DNA of 64,000 nt from Malania oleifera (GCF_029873635.1 NC_080422.1:17514049-17578048); one strand, 5' to 3'; counted from the first letter of the stretch, positions 48,314 to 59,960 are shown. Translations and numbers: made by a program. Notes: generated from the sequence alone by a model not told the origin.

Positions 48314-48689
48314 TATTGGCTCTATGAGTCCAATCTTGTTTTGATAATGACAAATCCCATAGTATCTTACCTGTATATTGAGATTGTTAATAGGATCGTT
48401 ACTTAGCATGCATGGAAGGTAAAGAAGTCAAAGAAGCCATTAGGAACTTAAAGCATGTACTACCTTACATACTCTATGGAATTAGAAGAGCAAAAGCATG
48501 AAGAAGTTTCCAGTTTTCAGTTGTAATGGGTATTTAGTATTGTTTGTATTTACATATCTTATATGATGTAGTTGGAAGCTCAAAAAGACCTAGATTGACC
48601 TTAGGACACATGCATTTCATGAAAAATCTATTTACATTAGTTCTAACTTGGATGGACATTGTAGAGGCACAATAATTCTGAAAAATAGA

Positions 48690-48895
48690 GGCCTCGTCGA
48701 CGAACATCCTGGCCTCATCAATGAATTCATAAGGCCACTCGGTGACAAATGTTGTGCTATCATCGACGAGAAAATACCGAGAGCTCAAAAATCTTAGATA
48801 GGCCATTCGGTGACGAACTCACGTTATCGTTAAGGAACGAGTGTTGAACACTCGTCGATGAATGTGTGCACTCTTCGACGAGTACGTTGCGTTGG
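48690..48895 (+). promoter_or_regulatory. U3 cluster of TCGTCGACGA words in a Copia LTR
   Basis: cctcgtcgacgaac, cctcatcaatgaa, ctcggtgacaaa, catcgacgag, ttcggtgacgaac, actcgtcgatgaa and cttcgacgag. This is the same word family as in the Gypsy-like LTRs at 5878-6145 and 16430-16610, here in a Copia LTR. Confidence 0.65.
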
Positions 48896-49197
48896 ATGAC
48901 ACTCTAGCGCAGATACAAACGAAAATCTTTTATTTTAAATGATGCAGCAACCAGAAATCTTTCATATGGCCAGAACACTTATAAACATAACCTCTAAACC
49001 TTAGGGCATCACTTTTTTTCATACTTCTTAAGAACTTTGAACATATTACAAAGTTCTTGCCTGCACTCCAAAGCATTCACATCAAGTTTGGGCATTTCGT
49101 GCATTGAGTTTCAAGATCAAAGGGCATTCACTTATATCTTTTGAAAACAACTTGGGTATTGAGGTTTTGTAAACAAAGTATCATTTTTGGTATATTG

Positions 49198-49202
49198 ATC
49201 TT
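49198..49202. repeat. Target site duplication (atctt), left
   Basis: atctt before TGATTCAG at 49203. An identical atctt at 51114-51118 follows the LTR end. Confidence 0.85.
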
Positions 49203-51113
49203 TGATTCAGCGTCAAAACTGCGTAATTGGACGCTTAACACGGGATTTACCGTTTATATTTTTAATTAAATGTCCAAAATTGTCCAATATTTTAATAAAG
49301 TGCCAAAATCATCATTCTTGAACTTTATTGCACTATTTATGAAGTTTTGGTAATTTTTTATCGTAGGAAAATTTCTGGGAATCAAAACCGACACCTGTTC
49401 GTATTTCATCCATAACTTTTCCGTCCGAGCTCCGATCGAGACGATTCAAATTTCTAGAGAAAGAGGAAAGGATCATCTACAACTTTAATGTTTTAAGTTT
49501 TATGAGATACAAGCTCCAGAAGAACATAATTTGCAACGAACAAAGAATTAAAAAAATGAAAAAATCAAGTTGCCGGGTCAACCCATTGCAAACGGGTCGG
49601 GCTGGGTAATCCGGATCCTAGGGCACCAAATTTCCCCTTTTTATTCTCTCCTTTTTTCCTTTCTCTGGTGTTGGGCACTACCCCCAGCCGGCTCTCCTCT
49701 CCTTTCTTCTTCTTCTTCTTCTTCTTCTTCTTCTTCTTCTTCTTCTTCTTCTTTAGTTTGCTTTGTTTTTTTTTTTCATCTTGCTCTCTTCTCTTCCCTT
49801 TACTTTCTCTCCCTCAAACTCTCCTCTCTTCCCTTGCTCTTCCTCTCCCTCTTGTTCTCAGTTTAGCTACCAGACCTTCACGGCACAGCAGCTTGCAGCA
49901 ACTTCTCCAGCCTTCAAACAGCATCCAAAGCCTCTGCAATTCCAACTCCAACAGCCCTCTTCTGTCAGCATCATCCAACCACGACAGCCCCTGCTGTCCA
50001 CTCTGTTCCAACACAGCAGAGAGGTCCCTCCTTGCAGCAACATAGCAGCAACTTGCTGCTAGCAGACGCCACAACAGCAGAGCTGCTCCACAACACCACT
50101 CCGGCACTGATAGCAGCCGAGAATCCCCTCCAAGATCAGCCAGCTTTCCGGCTCTTTCTCTCTCTTTTTCTCTATTTTTTTTCTCTTTCTTTTATTGTTG
50201 ATTGCAGCAAAATAACTCCTTTCTTCTTATTTAGTTAGTTAGTAGAGTTTTGAAAACCTTATTTTGAATGGTTGTTAAGTAATTTTTAATTTGTTTGAGT
50301 GAAGTTTAATTTTGATTTTTGTTTTATGTTTATGTTCTCTTAATTAATGTTGTCATTAGGTTGAAAGAATTTGATTTAGTTTCTTTTATTTGTTTATTGG
50401 TCCTTCAATTTAATTCCGTTTTATTTCTAACTAAATAATTAAATGAAAAGAGAAAATATAAAATAAAAAAAAAAGAGTGTTTTTGTTTTGAAGTTGTTTT
50501 TTTTTTTTTAAATTCAGTCTTTTTACCGAAGCATGGTTTAGTTAGGGTCGGGTTGAGCAAAAACTCATGTTTTCATTATATTTCATCATTGTTTGCGTGC
50601 TTTAAATTCTCGTTGAATCCGTGTTTGTGTTTAAATTGTGATTCTTGATTTAATTCCGTAATTTTGTTCGGTTTCTATTGGGTGTTTTTAATTCCATGTT
50701 CTAGGTTACCATCTTTAATTAGTGCGTGTGTCGATGTTTCCTTAGGTAGATTAGAGTTTCCATTCTAGCGTGTTTTAATTCCTTATTTGTAATTCCCATT
50801 TTTAATTAGTGCGTGTCCCAATGTTTCTTTAAGTAAACTAGGGTTTCTATTCTTCTTTTCTTTTATTTAGTGCATGTTAGTTTAGAGTTTTAAATTACGT
50901 GTCATTTAATTCATCAAAAGTGAAATTGAACAATCTTGAAAAACCCTGAATCTGAACTGAGTTCAGTATAATTTTATTTTCGATTGGAAGAACGTAAGAT
51001 TTGAGATTAAACGCATTCCCTGAGGAGACGATCTAGTCCTTGGGCTTAATATTACACGACAGAACTCCTATACTTGGGATAGCTTTCGAGCTGCTCATTT
51101 TTCAAGTGAGTCA
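49203..51113 (+). mobile_element. Solo LTR of the gag-only family
   Basis: 1,911 bp, from TGATTCAGCG to caagtgagtca. It is the plus-strand counterpart of LTR-A/B/C, with the same 3' block (cagaactcctatacttgggat, gctcatttttcaagtgagtca) and the same start block (aaactgcgtaatt). It carries a (TTC)n tract at about 49705-49752 and a GC-rich leader to 50150. It is flanked by atctt, with no internal region, so it arose by LTR-LTR recombination. Confidence 0.9.
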
Positions 51114-51118
51114 ATCTT

Positions 51119-51433
51119 TATTCACAAAGTTTTGTACTCGTACAATCATATTGTTAAATATTCCTTGAGAGCAAGAACTTGAGCTTTTCATATATATATA
51201 TACATATATTACTTGAGGAATTTTTAAAAAGAGTTTATTAAAGCCTAAATCTTTGAAAGCATTCATTATTATATATCTTATTCAAAGATTTCATATCAGT
51301 TTCATTTTTGCAAATAACCATTTGACTTAGATCTTTGGAGCTAAACTGGGTTACATATATTTTTACAATGATCATTTAGTTGAATTTAATCTTGGAAGCA
51401 AAATAGTCATATGTATTTTTATACAAAGAATAT
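51119..51433 (+). mobile_element. SIRE-like Copia 3' LTR, part 2
   Basis: Continues the LTR from 49202 after the solo LTR and its duplication. AT-rich R/U5-like sequence that stops where the next LTR begins at 51434. Confidence 0.55.
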
Positions 51434-53042
51434 TGTTGACTCTATAAGTCTGATCCCATTTTGATTATGATAAAACCAATGTTTCTCACCTGTGCATTGA
51501 GTTTCTTGAATAGGTTCATCCTAAGGATGTACTGTTGGTGGGAACTCAAGGAAGCCATACAAACTATAAAGTTCAAGCTTTATATGGCTCTTGAAGAAGC
51601 AAAGGTAATGAAGACTCTTTTATTGTTGTAATAACATTCAATTCATTTGAGTTTTTAATATAATATGGTCTGTAATAACTACATAATATGCATGATAGGT
51701 TTAATGCTCAAGGCCATAGAGTGACCTTAGGGTTTGATCGACCGATGCTAGGTTTTTGGGCTTAATTAAGAAGCTCAAAAAGGCCTTAGAAAAGACCCTA
51801 GGTCCCTACACTTACACTTAAATTAGTCCCCAAAATCACATATACTATCAGGGGAAACAATTGAATTAAAATAGGACTAAAAGGGCAAAAATTGTGAGAG
51901 CCCTTGGTGTTCAAAACACATCAAGCGATCGAACCATTGACCAATCAGAAAGTTGACTTTGTTTCGGGCGCCCGAAGCAAAATGACGGTAGCATCCACAG
52001 GCAAACGGACATAAATTCTGACTTTTCCCAACAACTCGACTGCCTGAACTCCTACTTTCATTTTACCCTCACGCAACCAAAAGTTCACGTTTGGCATACT
52101 AAACTTTAGACTGGGCACTCGAATCGCCATGTTTTGAGGAATCACCTTGGTCAGCAAACTGAGCCCATATTAGGACACCCAAACTTCAAAAACACATTTT
52201 TGCACTGTCTTTTTGGGCACCCAAACCTTGGATCGGGCACTCGAAACTCTCACGTTGTCTTATTTTTTTTACCATAATTAAGAACGGTTAAATGGGGTTA
52301 ATTTTCTGAAACTGTTTTAAAACTTTTTTAATAATCCCCATTGAGTCTCAATGGTTACTTTTTGAGGAGAAACTATTTATACATTCTCATTTGCCTCAAT
52401 TAGTAAGTAATTAACAAATAGATTAGCACAAAATTCTCTCAATTTCTTACAATTCTATTTGCTCATACTTCACCATTTTTCAAGCAAAAATCGATCATAC
52501 TCTTTTACACCTTATTTGCAAAATAATTTTTAACAAAAAAAGCCTTTCTTTATTGTTCCCCTAACTTGCAAATTAAATAAACTTAAGTTTAATTTAGTTT
52601 TGGGATTGTAGAAATCGAAAGGGAGTACGTTGGTTGATCAATACTTTGCGGAAATCTCAAAAGGAGTACATTGATTGGTTAACATTGAAAGAAAAATTAA
52701 CTAAGAGTTTATTTAAATTCTGAGTTGTTAGGGAATTTGAGTTGTGTTATGCATTGAAGAAACAAATTTCATTACTGCAGGGCTTGAATCAAATACACGA
52801 GGCTGAAAAAGTTCAAAGCTGAATCTTATATCTTTTTTAAATATATTGTGGCTAATTGGTTTGGTTGATTGTGTGGTTGTGGATTGAATAAAAGAACATT
52901 GAATTTTTTGTGATTTCAAAATCAACAAAAAGTCAAGAAATCTTTGAAAGAATTTAAAAGAGGTTAAGAATTCATAAAAAGATTTAGAAGAAATTTTAAT
53001 AACCCAATTCACTCCCCTCTTAGGACTACACCTTAATTTTCA
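51434..53042 (+). mobile_element. SIRE-like Copia LTR
   Basis: It begins TGTTGACTCTATAAGTC, followed by ccattttgattatgataaaa, and ends with cactcccctcttaggactac to aattttca at 53042. A TATA box tatttata is at 52374-52381. TTCGGGCGCCCGAA-type words lie at 51965-52250. The 5-mers at its edges do not match, so it may be part of a compound element or a rearranged copy. Confidence 0.7.
51965..52250 (+). promoter_or_regulatory. U3 cluster of TTCGGGCGCCCGAA words
   Basis: tttcgggcgcccgaagc (a perfect palindrome core), ctgggcactcgaatc, aggacacccaaac, tgggcacccaaacc and atcgggcactcgaaac. They lie upstream of the TATA box at 52374. Confidence 0.65.
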
Positions 53043-53125
53043 AAGTACATCCAAATCTCATTTCCAAGATGGGTTAATTTAGTCATCACTAGAATTCATG
53101 ATCTACTAGTGAATCCTTCTCAATT
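53043..53125. other. Short spacer between Copia LTRs
   Basis: 83 bp of AT-rich sequence containing the left copy (caatt) of a probable target duplication for the next LTR. No other content. Confidence 0.4.
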
Positions 53126-53189
53126 TGTTGACTTTTTCAGTCTCATCCCTATTTTGATTATAATAAATCACAATATCCCATCTATGTGT

Positions 53190-53348
53190 TGTAGACACCC
53201 CATTTTTACCCAAACCCAATATATTTATTATCATTATTATTATTATTATTTTATTAGTATTTTTATTATTTTATTTATTCTTATTATTATTATTATTTTT
53301 CATTAGTATTATTATTATTATTTTTATTTTTATTTTTACTTCTATTTA

Positions 53349-53379
<31 letters not shown>

Positions 53380-54317
53380 TATTATTTTCATTATTATTAA
53401 TATTATTTTTAACTTTTATTATTATTAGTATTTTTTATTACTATTATTATTATTATTATTTATTTCTGTTATTATTATTATTATTTTGTTTTAGTATTAT
53501 TATTATTATTATTATTTTCATTATTATTACTTTATTACTATTTTTATTAATTTTCTATTATTACAAATTATTTTCTTATATTACTTTGTTATTATTGTTA
53601 TTATTATTTTTATTTTCATATATTATTATTATTACTTTTATTATTATTTTTATTATTTTATTTACATGGGTCTAGGGTTTTTGGGGGATGCCTTTATAAA
53701 GGCTTGAACACGCACAGGGAAGAGGGGGGGCAGCGCAGCACGGCCACCATCGCGACCACACTCTCCACCGTCACCTTCATCTTCTCCATTCTCCACTCTC
53801 CCCATCCTTCCTCACGACTCTCACTCCCTCCAAAATCCGTGCAAGCAGCCGAGCATCCCACGATCATCACTACTGTTTGCACGCACCGCCGCGTTTCCCC
53901 ACAGGCGCCACGCCTCCCGCAGCAGCTTCATCTTTTCCAGCTCCGGCGAGCCACCAACCGCACCACGAACCAGCGAGCCCCTGCCAGCAGAATCCAACCA
54001 CGTCCTCTCCGACAAGTCTCCGGCGACAGCTCTGGCCACCCTCCACTAGCAACTCTCGGCCATCCCATCGGCCCCGTGTATCCCTGCAACTCCGACGAAC
54101 CTGCAATTCCGGCAACCCCTATACTCCGGCCCGCTCCAGCAATCCAGCCCTGAAGACCTCTTCCGGTGCCCCCCTCTACAACTGCTGCTGCTGCTGCTGC
54201 CTCCCTGAACACAGCCCCTCTGGTAAGTTTCCCTGATCTCTGCACACACTCACGCACACTGTGCACACACAGACCACCCTCACTCACAGATATACACAAT
54301 TGCTTTATGGATTAGTG

Positions 54318-54355
<38 letters not shown>

Positions 54356-56263
54356 GGCAAGTAGGTACACATATATTTTATATTGATTATACTGTTACTG
54401 TTATCTGTATTTTATTAGTATTATTGTTATATACATGATTTATGTGTATTCATTTTTGCCTATTATTATTATTATGTTGCATATTTGTTTTTATATATAT
54501 TTTTACTTTTTTTGTGTTGTAATGTTATTTATTTGTTTTAAGGTTGTAATATTTTTAGTAATAGGTCTGTATTTTATTATGTTTTATTGTTAATATTTGA
54601 AATGCAATTATTGTCTTGGATATTTATTTATGGTTTTTGTTGTGTTAATATTATAATATTTTAAGTGCAATGTATTTAGTTGGTTTGTACATTTATTCAT
54701 GATTTCTTTGTTGATTTTGTAACACTTAATATGTAATAGTCATTCTATTTGCTTGTATTATATTTAGGGTTTTTATCATTATTGTTAATTTCAATATGTA
54801 ATATGTTAGTGTTTTAGGGTTTATTTTGTTGTCATTATAATATTCAATGTGTAATATATTCATCTTATTGGCTCATATGCTTATTTTCGGTTCTTTGTTT
54901 TTATTGTAATATTTAATGGGTAATATGTTCACCTTATTTGCTTGTATAATTATTTTGGGTTTTTATTTATTTATTGATATTGTGACATTTAATAGGTAAT
55001 ATATTTATCTTATTTGATTGTGTAATTATTTAGGGTATTCTTGATCATTATTTTATTATTGCTCCCATCTTTATCATTTTATATTATTGCTTACTAATGT
55101 TAAAGCTTATTTGTTCCCATATTTATCCTTGCATATCTACATATTGATTTTAGAATTGATTGTTTCCATAATTTCATTATTTTGTTGTCATACTCATAAT
55201 TGTGTAATTACATACTAATTTTAGAATTGATTTGTTTCCATATTGTATAGTTTACATTTTAATTGTAGGATTGATTTGTTTCTTTAATTATTTCCATATT
55301 GTATATGTTATTATTAATTGTATGTTGCTATTAAGACAAGTATTGTATTATTAAGATATACCTTTTTATTATTAATATTATTATTGCTACAACTATTATC
55401 TTTATCATTATATACATATACATACATATATATTTGGAATTGTGTCATTATTGTATATCCCACTGCGTGTTATTATTATTATTATTATCTTTTTTGTGTA
55501 AGTATATATATGTTAAAGTAGGTGTTATTATTATTGTTAGTGTATGTATATATATATTATTTGAGATACGTGTTATTATTACCATAAATCAGGGTACAAG
55601 TTATTTATTATTATTATAATTATTATTATTATCATACATATATATACATATGCTAAGGTACATGTTTTTATTACTATTACGTTATGTACATATATTTAAG
55701 TTAGGTATTATTATCATTATCATGATGTACGTTCTTCATAATTGCCGTATTTATTTTCTTTAAGTAATTTATATTATATTTTTTATTTCTATATCATTAT
55801 ACTCATTTTTTTTATAAGATATTTTCTCGATATTCCAATCCCTATGATTTTATTGCGGGGGTATGAGCCTTCGGGCATCACGTACCCTAAGCTCTGAGGG
55901 AATATCTATATATATATATTATCTTTATTTATTTATTTATTTTTTACATGTACTTATAAATTCATAAAAAAGGAGTAATTTTAAAAATTATTAGATTAAC
56001 TTAGGGATAATTTTAAATTAATTAGGTACCGTTCGTAAGAACGGGCGCGTAGGGGGTGCTCGTACCTTCCCCTCGCGTAACCGAACTCCCGAGCCTAACT
56101 CTGGTAATGTAGACCGATTATACCCCTAACGGGGTAGTAATCATGTGTTCTAACCGCACTAAAGGTTAGTGGCGACTCCGACATTCCATGTTTTTCCATG
56201 AAAATATTAAAATGGTTTTAATTTCGCCGCCCAGGGCACACGCGCCTCCGGGACGTCGCGACA
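53190..56263 (+). mobile_element. TAT/Ogre-like solo LTR, 3,074 bp
   Basis: TGTAGACACC...GACGTCGCGACA, flanked by a perfect tgtgt duplication (53185-53189, 56264-56268). (ATT)n tract at 53225-53680, TATA box tttataaa at 53693-53700, GC-rich leader 53700-54240 with a (CTG)n run near 54182-54200, AT-rich middle, and the conserved 3' block 55845-56263. It is the sibling of 18092-21271. No internal sequence, so it is a solo LTR. Overlapping frames in the leader (53694-54299) are not genes. Confidence 0.9.
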
Positions 56264-56614
56264 TGTGTTAAGTGTATAAACAAGTTCATTTTTCTAAACA
56301 TGGATGAAAAATGAGAAATGGAAGTCGAAAAGTAGTTAAATACGCACACCATCCGGTGCAATCCATGAAATTGCGAAAGAGCAGAGCATGAAGATTTTTG
56401 TTTCAAGTTGTATTGTATTGCGTTATATTTTCTTTGGGTCTATAATAATCATATGGTCGTAATAATTTGCATCTCGTGCATAATAGATATTTATGCTCAA
56501 GATACCTTAGAATGACCATAGGAACCACCACCTCTCAAACCTAAATGTTATAACTTATTCACACATGGTTAAATAAGTTCAAGGACAAAAATAGGGCTTA
56601 AACAGAGTGTTAAA

Positions 56615-56945
56615 AATGGTTCGGGCGACCGAATGTTCAAAGAGTCAACAAATTGACTGCGGCCCGGGCGACCGAACCTATTTTGGACTAAAAATCCATG
56701 GTCAACCAAACATAAGAACGGTCACTTTTTTCCTTCCCCAGGCGCCCAAACTCTAAGTTCAAAATAGCCCCGGGTGACCAAATTATGAAGTTCGGCAGAC
56801 CAAATTGACCACTGGGTGATCAAACCTCAAGTGCTTAGGGAAATCGTCTTAGCTCAACCACCTGAACTTCTCCTCGAGCACCCGAACTTGAAAAAAGTCC
56901 CTTTTCTCTGTGTGTCTATTCGGGCGACCGTCCCTAAGGAGGGCA
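56615..56945 (+). promoter_or_regulatory. U3 cluster of TTCGGGCGACCGAA words
   Basis: ggttcgggcgaccgaatg, cccgggcgaccgaacc, caggcgcccaaac, ccgggtgaccaaa, ctgggtgatcaaacc, cgagcacccgaac and attcgggcgaccg, within 330 bp upstream of the TATA box at 57066. Confidence 0.65.
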
Positions 56946-58168
56946 ACCAAAAGTCTCAGACTGCCTTATTTTTACCATGGTTAATTTAGGGTAATTTGGG
57001 TTAAACTTTAATTTAACAATTTCAAAATAACAAATAGGTCACCAACGGTCATTTTTTTAAGGACATCTATAAATACACTTTCATTTGTCCTGATTAAGTA
57101 GAGATTAGCTAAAGTGATTAGCAAATTTCCTCTCAAATTGTTATACTTCTTTTGCTATATACTTTACATTCCAAGCACATATTTTTTTAATACTCTCTTT
57201 GATACTCACTTGAAAATATCTTTTTGATACTCATTCTCTTGACAAATACTCTCACATACTCATACATTTTAAAAATTTATTTTTGAGAGTTCTTACTTGT
57301 TTGATCTTTCCTATAATATTTCATATATAAATATTTGATTGGGAATATCTTGTTTTTGGTTTGCTAGTCTTGGCATTCAAATTGCAAGACTGAAAGCTTG
57401 CATATAATTTTTGATATTTTTTTGCAAGCCTCAATCCAGAATATCTATTGTGCTTTACATTTAGAACATCCTTGAGATATTTTATTTGGGTTGTGTTGAA
57501 CTTCCTTTGATTATTCATTCGTTGAATATAATATCTTATATCAAAGGTTGTACTCGCACTTATACATACACTCTTACATCTTAGAGAGTTCACATATTGG
57601 ATCTCACTTGAGCATTAAATCCATATCATCTATGAGTGCACATATTTGAATCATATTATTGTACAAATCTGCTTGTGTTAGAAACACCTTTACTTGTACG
57701 AAAAAGTTAATTTGATTGTAATCCAGTCGTTGCCTGAGGTGGGAATTCTCTGCCCCTTAAGGAGTATTAAGCCCTTCTCCGCCCCGTAAGGAGAGGTTGT
57801 AAAGGTTGAGGTCAGTCTTGGTAATTTGACTTGGTGATGTAAACGGTGCCGCTTCACCTGTTAAGTAAGCATTAGTGGAATCCTCAGGCTTGCGAGCTAA
57901 GGCAGGGACGTAGGTAGTATTGGTCGAACCCCGATAACATACCATGTGTGCACTTTACATTTCCGCAATTTATTTACTGCACATATATGTTATTTTAAAT
58001 TGACTAAGAATGCTGCGCATGATTTCATTTCCGCACATTATATTTATCTACACATTTGGGATTGCATAGACAGCCGTTAAGTTGTAAAATACTGTTATTT
58101 ATATAAATTGACATAGGAAAATTTAAATTTCCATTTCACCCCCTCTTGGGAACATACCAATTCCAACA

Positions 58169-58979
58169 CAATCATAAGCATTGATTTTTATAATCATTTC
58201 TAAATCTATAAGTGCTTACTAAAATCCCTTCATGATAAACTTAGAAGCATCTAATAAGGGATTCAAGGTCTACAGTAAATCAAAGCTTTCCTCTATGCTA
58301 AATATGTGTTAAATCTCTTAGCTATTGTTAGTGCAAAGAGACTTCTCTTCTATATGAATTATTTACCAAACAATATTCAGTAAAGAACTATCTATTAATG
58401 GTTATGTGTATCCTTGATCAAAGTTATAAACATAATTTAGGATTTCTTTCTATTTGTGGTAAATCAGAAGAAAAGGTTTTCTCTCACCAAAGAGCATTGT
58501 TCAAGAAAATTCGTATACTCCTAAATGCTCTTTGCCTAAGCAGTTAAGACATTTTTTCCACTAGCAAAAAAATATTTGGCTTATTGTGAATAATGTTGAC
58601 TAATAAATACTTTGGAATTACCTTAAATTGAAAAATAGCTCTTGGGCTATGCTCATGAGCATCCCTTGCCTAGGAAAACATGTCACCTGAATGTTAATCA
58701 GGGGAGCATCACCAAAGTAATTCAAAGAGAATCAATCTTAGGAGAGGACAAATCAGCTTCTTAAAATTCAATTTCTTAAGATGATTGTTAGAAAAAAGCT
58801 TCTAATTGCTTAACAGAACGCTCAGCAGAAATTTAAATTCAATCACTTCATCATCTGTTCTATTATAGACACATTCTAGAGCTGTTTGCCTTCCACATTT
58901 TTAGAATGAAAATCGTTAGAGGAAATATATTAATCTGTACTCTACAGTAATGATAGTGGAAAGATTTGCGGATATTATC
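58169..58979. other. Unassigned AT-rich sequence
   Basis: No reading frame, repeat or element terminus that I can support, apart from the right copy of the Copia LTR target duplication at its start. Confidence 0.4.
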
Positions 58980-59960
58980 AATAGATGAACTTACCATTAT
59001 CCTTAACTATCTACTAGAATATTGGGATCATGTTGTTAAGCACCCATCCTTCATGTTTATTTTTTCAATATTGGACAAACTCAAAAATAGAATTCTCAAC
59101 AATCTTCCTCTTACTTGTGAGTTCCAACTACTCCCCCTTGAACATAAGCCATTACTTGTCATGCACCTAATTATGAGTCATTACTCAACCATGGGAAATT
59201 GCACGAAACCATAGGAGTCCATTAATCACTAGTGTTTTTCTACGTGTCCATATCCGTAGGAGTACACACATGAACACTTGAGCCTAATTCAAACTCTCTC
59301 ATTCTAGTAAAAAGTTTCTCCTTCATAGGAGCAAGCCCAATTTTTCAACAGTTGCTCAAGTGGGTCTATCTGCTACTCCTTAAATGCCTCATATTGCATT
59401 CCATGTGCCTTCAAACCAATCTCACCTCCCACCATTTGTCCTTATTTGGATGCATCCTCTAGACCTAGATGATCCAATTTTGCAACAGTTGCTCAAGTTG
59501 GTCTTACTGTCATGCCTAATGTGTCTCAGATTGCATTTTCTATGCATTTAAACTAATCCTATCTTCCACCTCTTTTCCTTATTTGGATCCATCTTTCAGA
59601 CTTAGATGATTCTTATTGGCTTGGTCATGCACTTGGTCCGCCAATTGTTAGCAATTCAAGAAAATTAGTTCACCCCTGGACTTTACAATGTCTCTCGCTC
59701 AAAGTAACGAACCATTGGCTCTAATATGACTTGTTAGCATCGAGGGGTCTTCAAGGAGGTCTAATTCACATCAGTAAGCACCAACTTGACTAGTTTAAGC
59801 ATATTAAGTTTTGTGCCCAATCATGTATATAAGCACATATCCTTTCACTTTAATTTTTTTAATGTGGGATAAACTCTCAAATAGAATTTTCAATTCTCAT
59901 TTTATGCATTTAATATGAATTACTCCTAAACTTAATATGGTGTAACTATATAATTTCAAA
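58980..59960 (-). mobile_element. Possible short LTR (TRIM-like) element remnant
   Basis: Two stretches resemble each other: 59035-59105 (aagcacccatccttca, ggacaaactcaaaaatagaa) and 59825-59900 (aagcacatatcctttca, gggataaactctcaaataga). Between them, ggctctaatatgact at about 59718-59732 is the reverse of a tRNA-Met-like primer site. Together these suggest a small minus-strand LTR element with no coding region. The ends cannot be fixed, and the call is tentative. Confidence 0.35.
59336..59609. repeat. 137-bp tandem duplication, two copies
   Basis: Copy 1 (59336-59472) and copy 2 (59473-59609) share gcaacagttgctcaagt-like starts, an attgcatt core, ttccttatttggat and the end gacctagatgat/gacttagatgat. 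They are diverged, so the duplication is not recent. Confidence 0.7.

Larger units (their letters stand above)
48314..49202 (+). mobile_element. SIRE-like Copia 3' LTR, part 1
   Basis: It begins tattggctctatgagtcc and ttgttttgataatgacaaat, the family's LTR start. A TATA box cttataaac is at 48978-48986, with TCGTCGACGA words at 48690-48895 upstream. It is interrupted at 49203 by a solo LTR and resumes at 51119. Confidence 0.75.
53126..58168 (+). mobile_element. SIRE-like Copia solo LTR split by a TAT-type solo LTR
   Basis: It starts TGTTGACTTTTTC at 53126. It is interrupted at 53190-56263 and ends ccaattccaaca at 58168 after the block tttcaccccctcttggg. Without the insert and its duplication it is about 1.96 kb. 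The flanks caatt (53121-53125) and caatc (58169-58173) look like a slightly decayed target duplication, which makes it a probable solo LTR. A TATA box tctataaata is at 57066-57075. The downstream block agggacgtaggtagtattgg with ttccgcaattt is characteristic of SIRE-like LTRs. Confidence 0.75.

Noticed and set aside
49570-50107. Ser/Phe-rich and Gln-rich frames of about 100-125 codons
   Set aside because: They are translations of the (TTC)n tract and leader of the solo LTR at 49203-51113.
53694-54299. Several overlapping frames up to 149 codons, with a run of cysteines
   Set aside because: They lie in the GC-rich leader of the TAT-type solo LTR. The Cys run is the (CTG)n microsatellite.
57757-57945. 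A 62-codon minus-strand frame
   Set aside because: It falls in the conserved R/U5-type block of a SIRE-like LTR and has no protein similarity.
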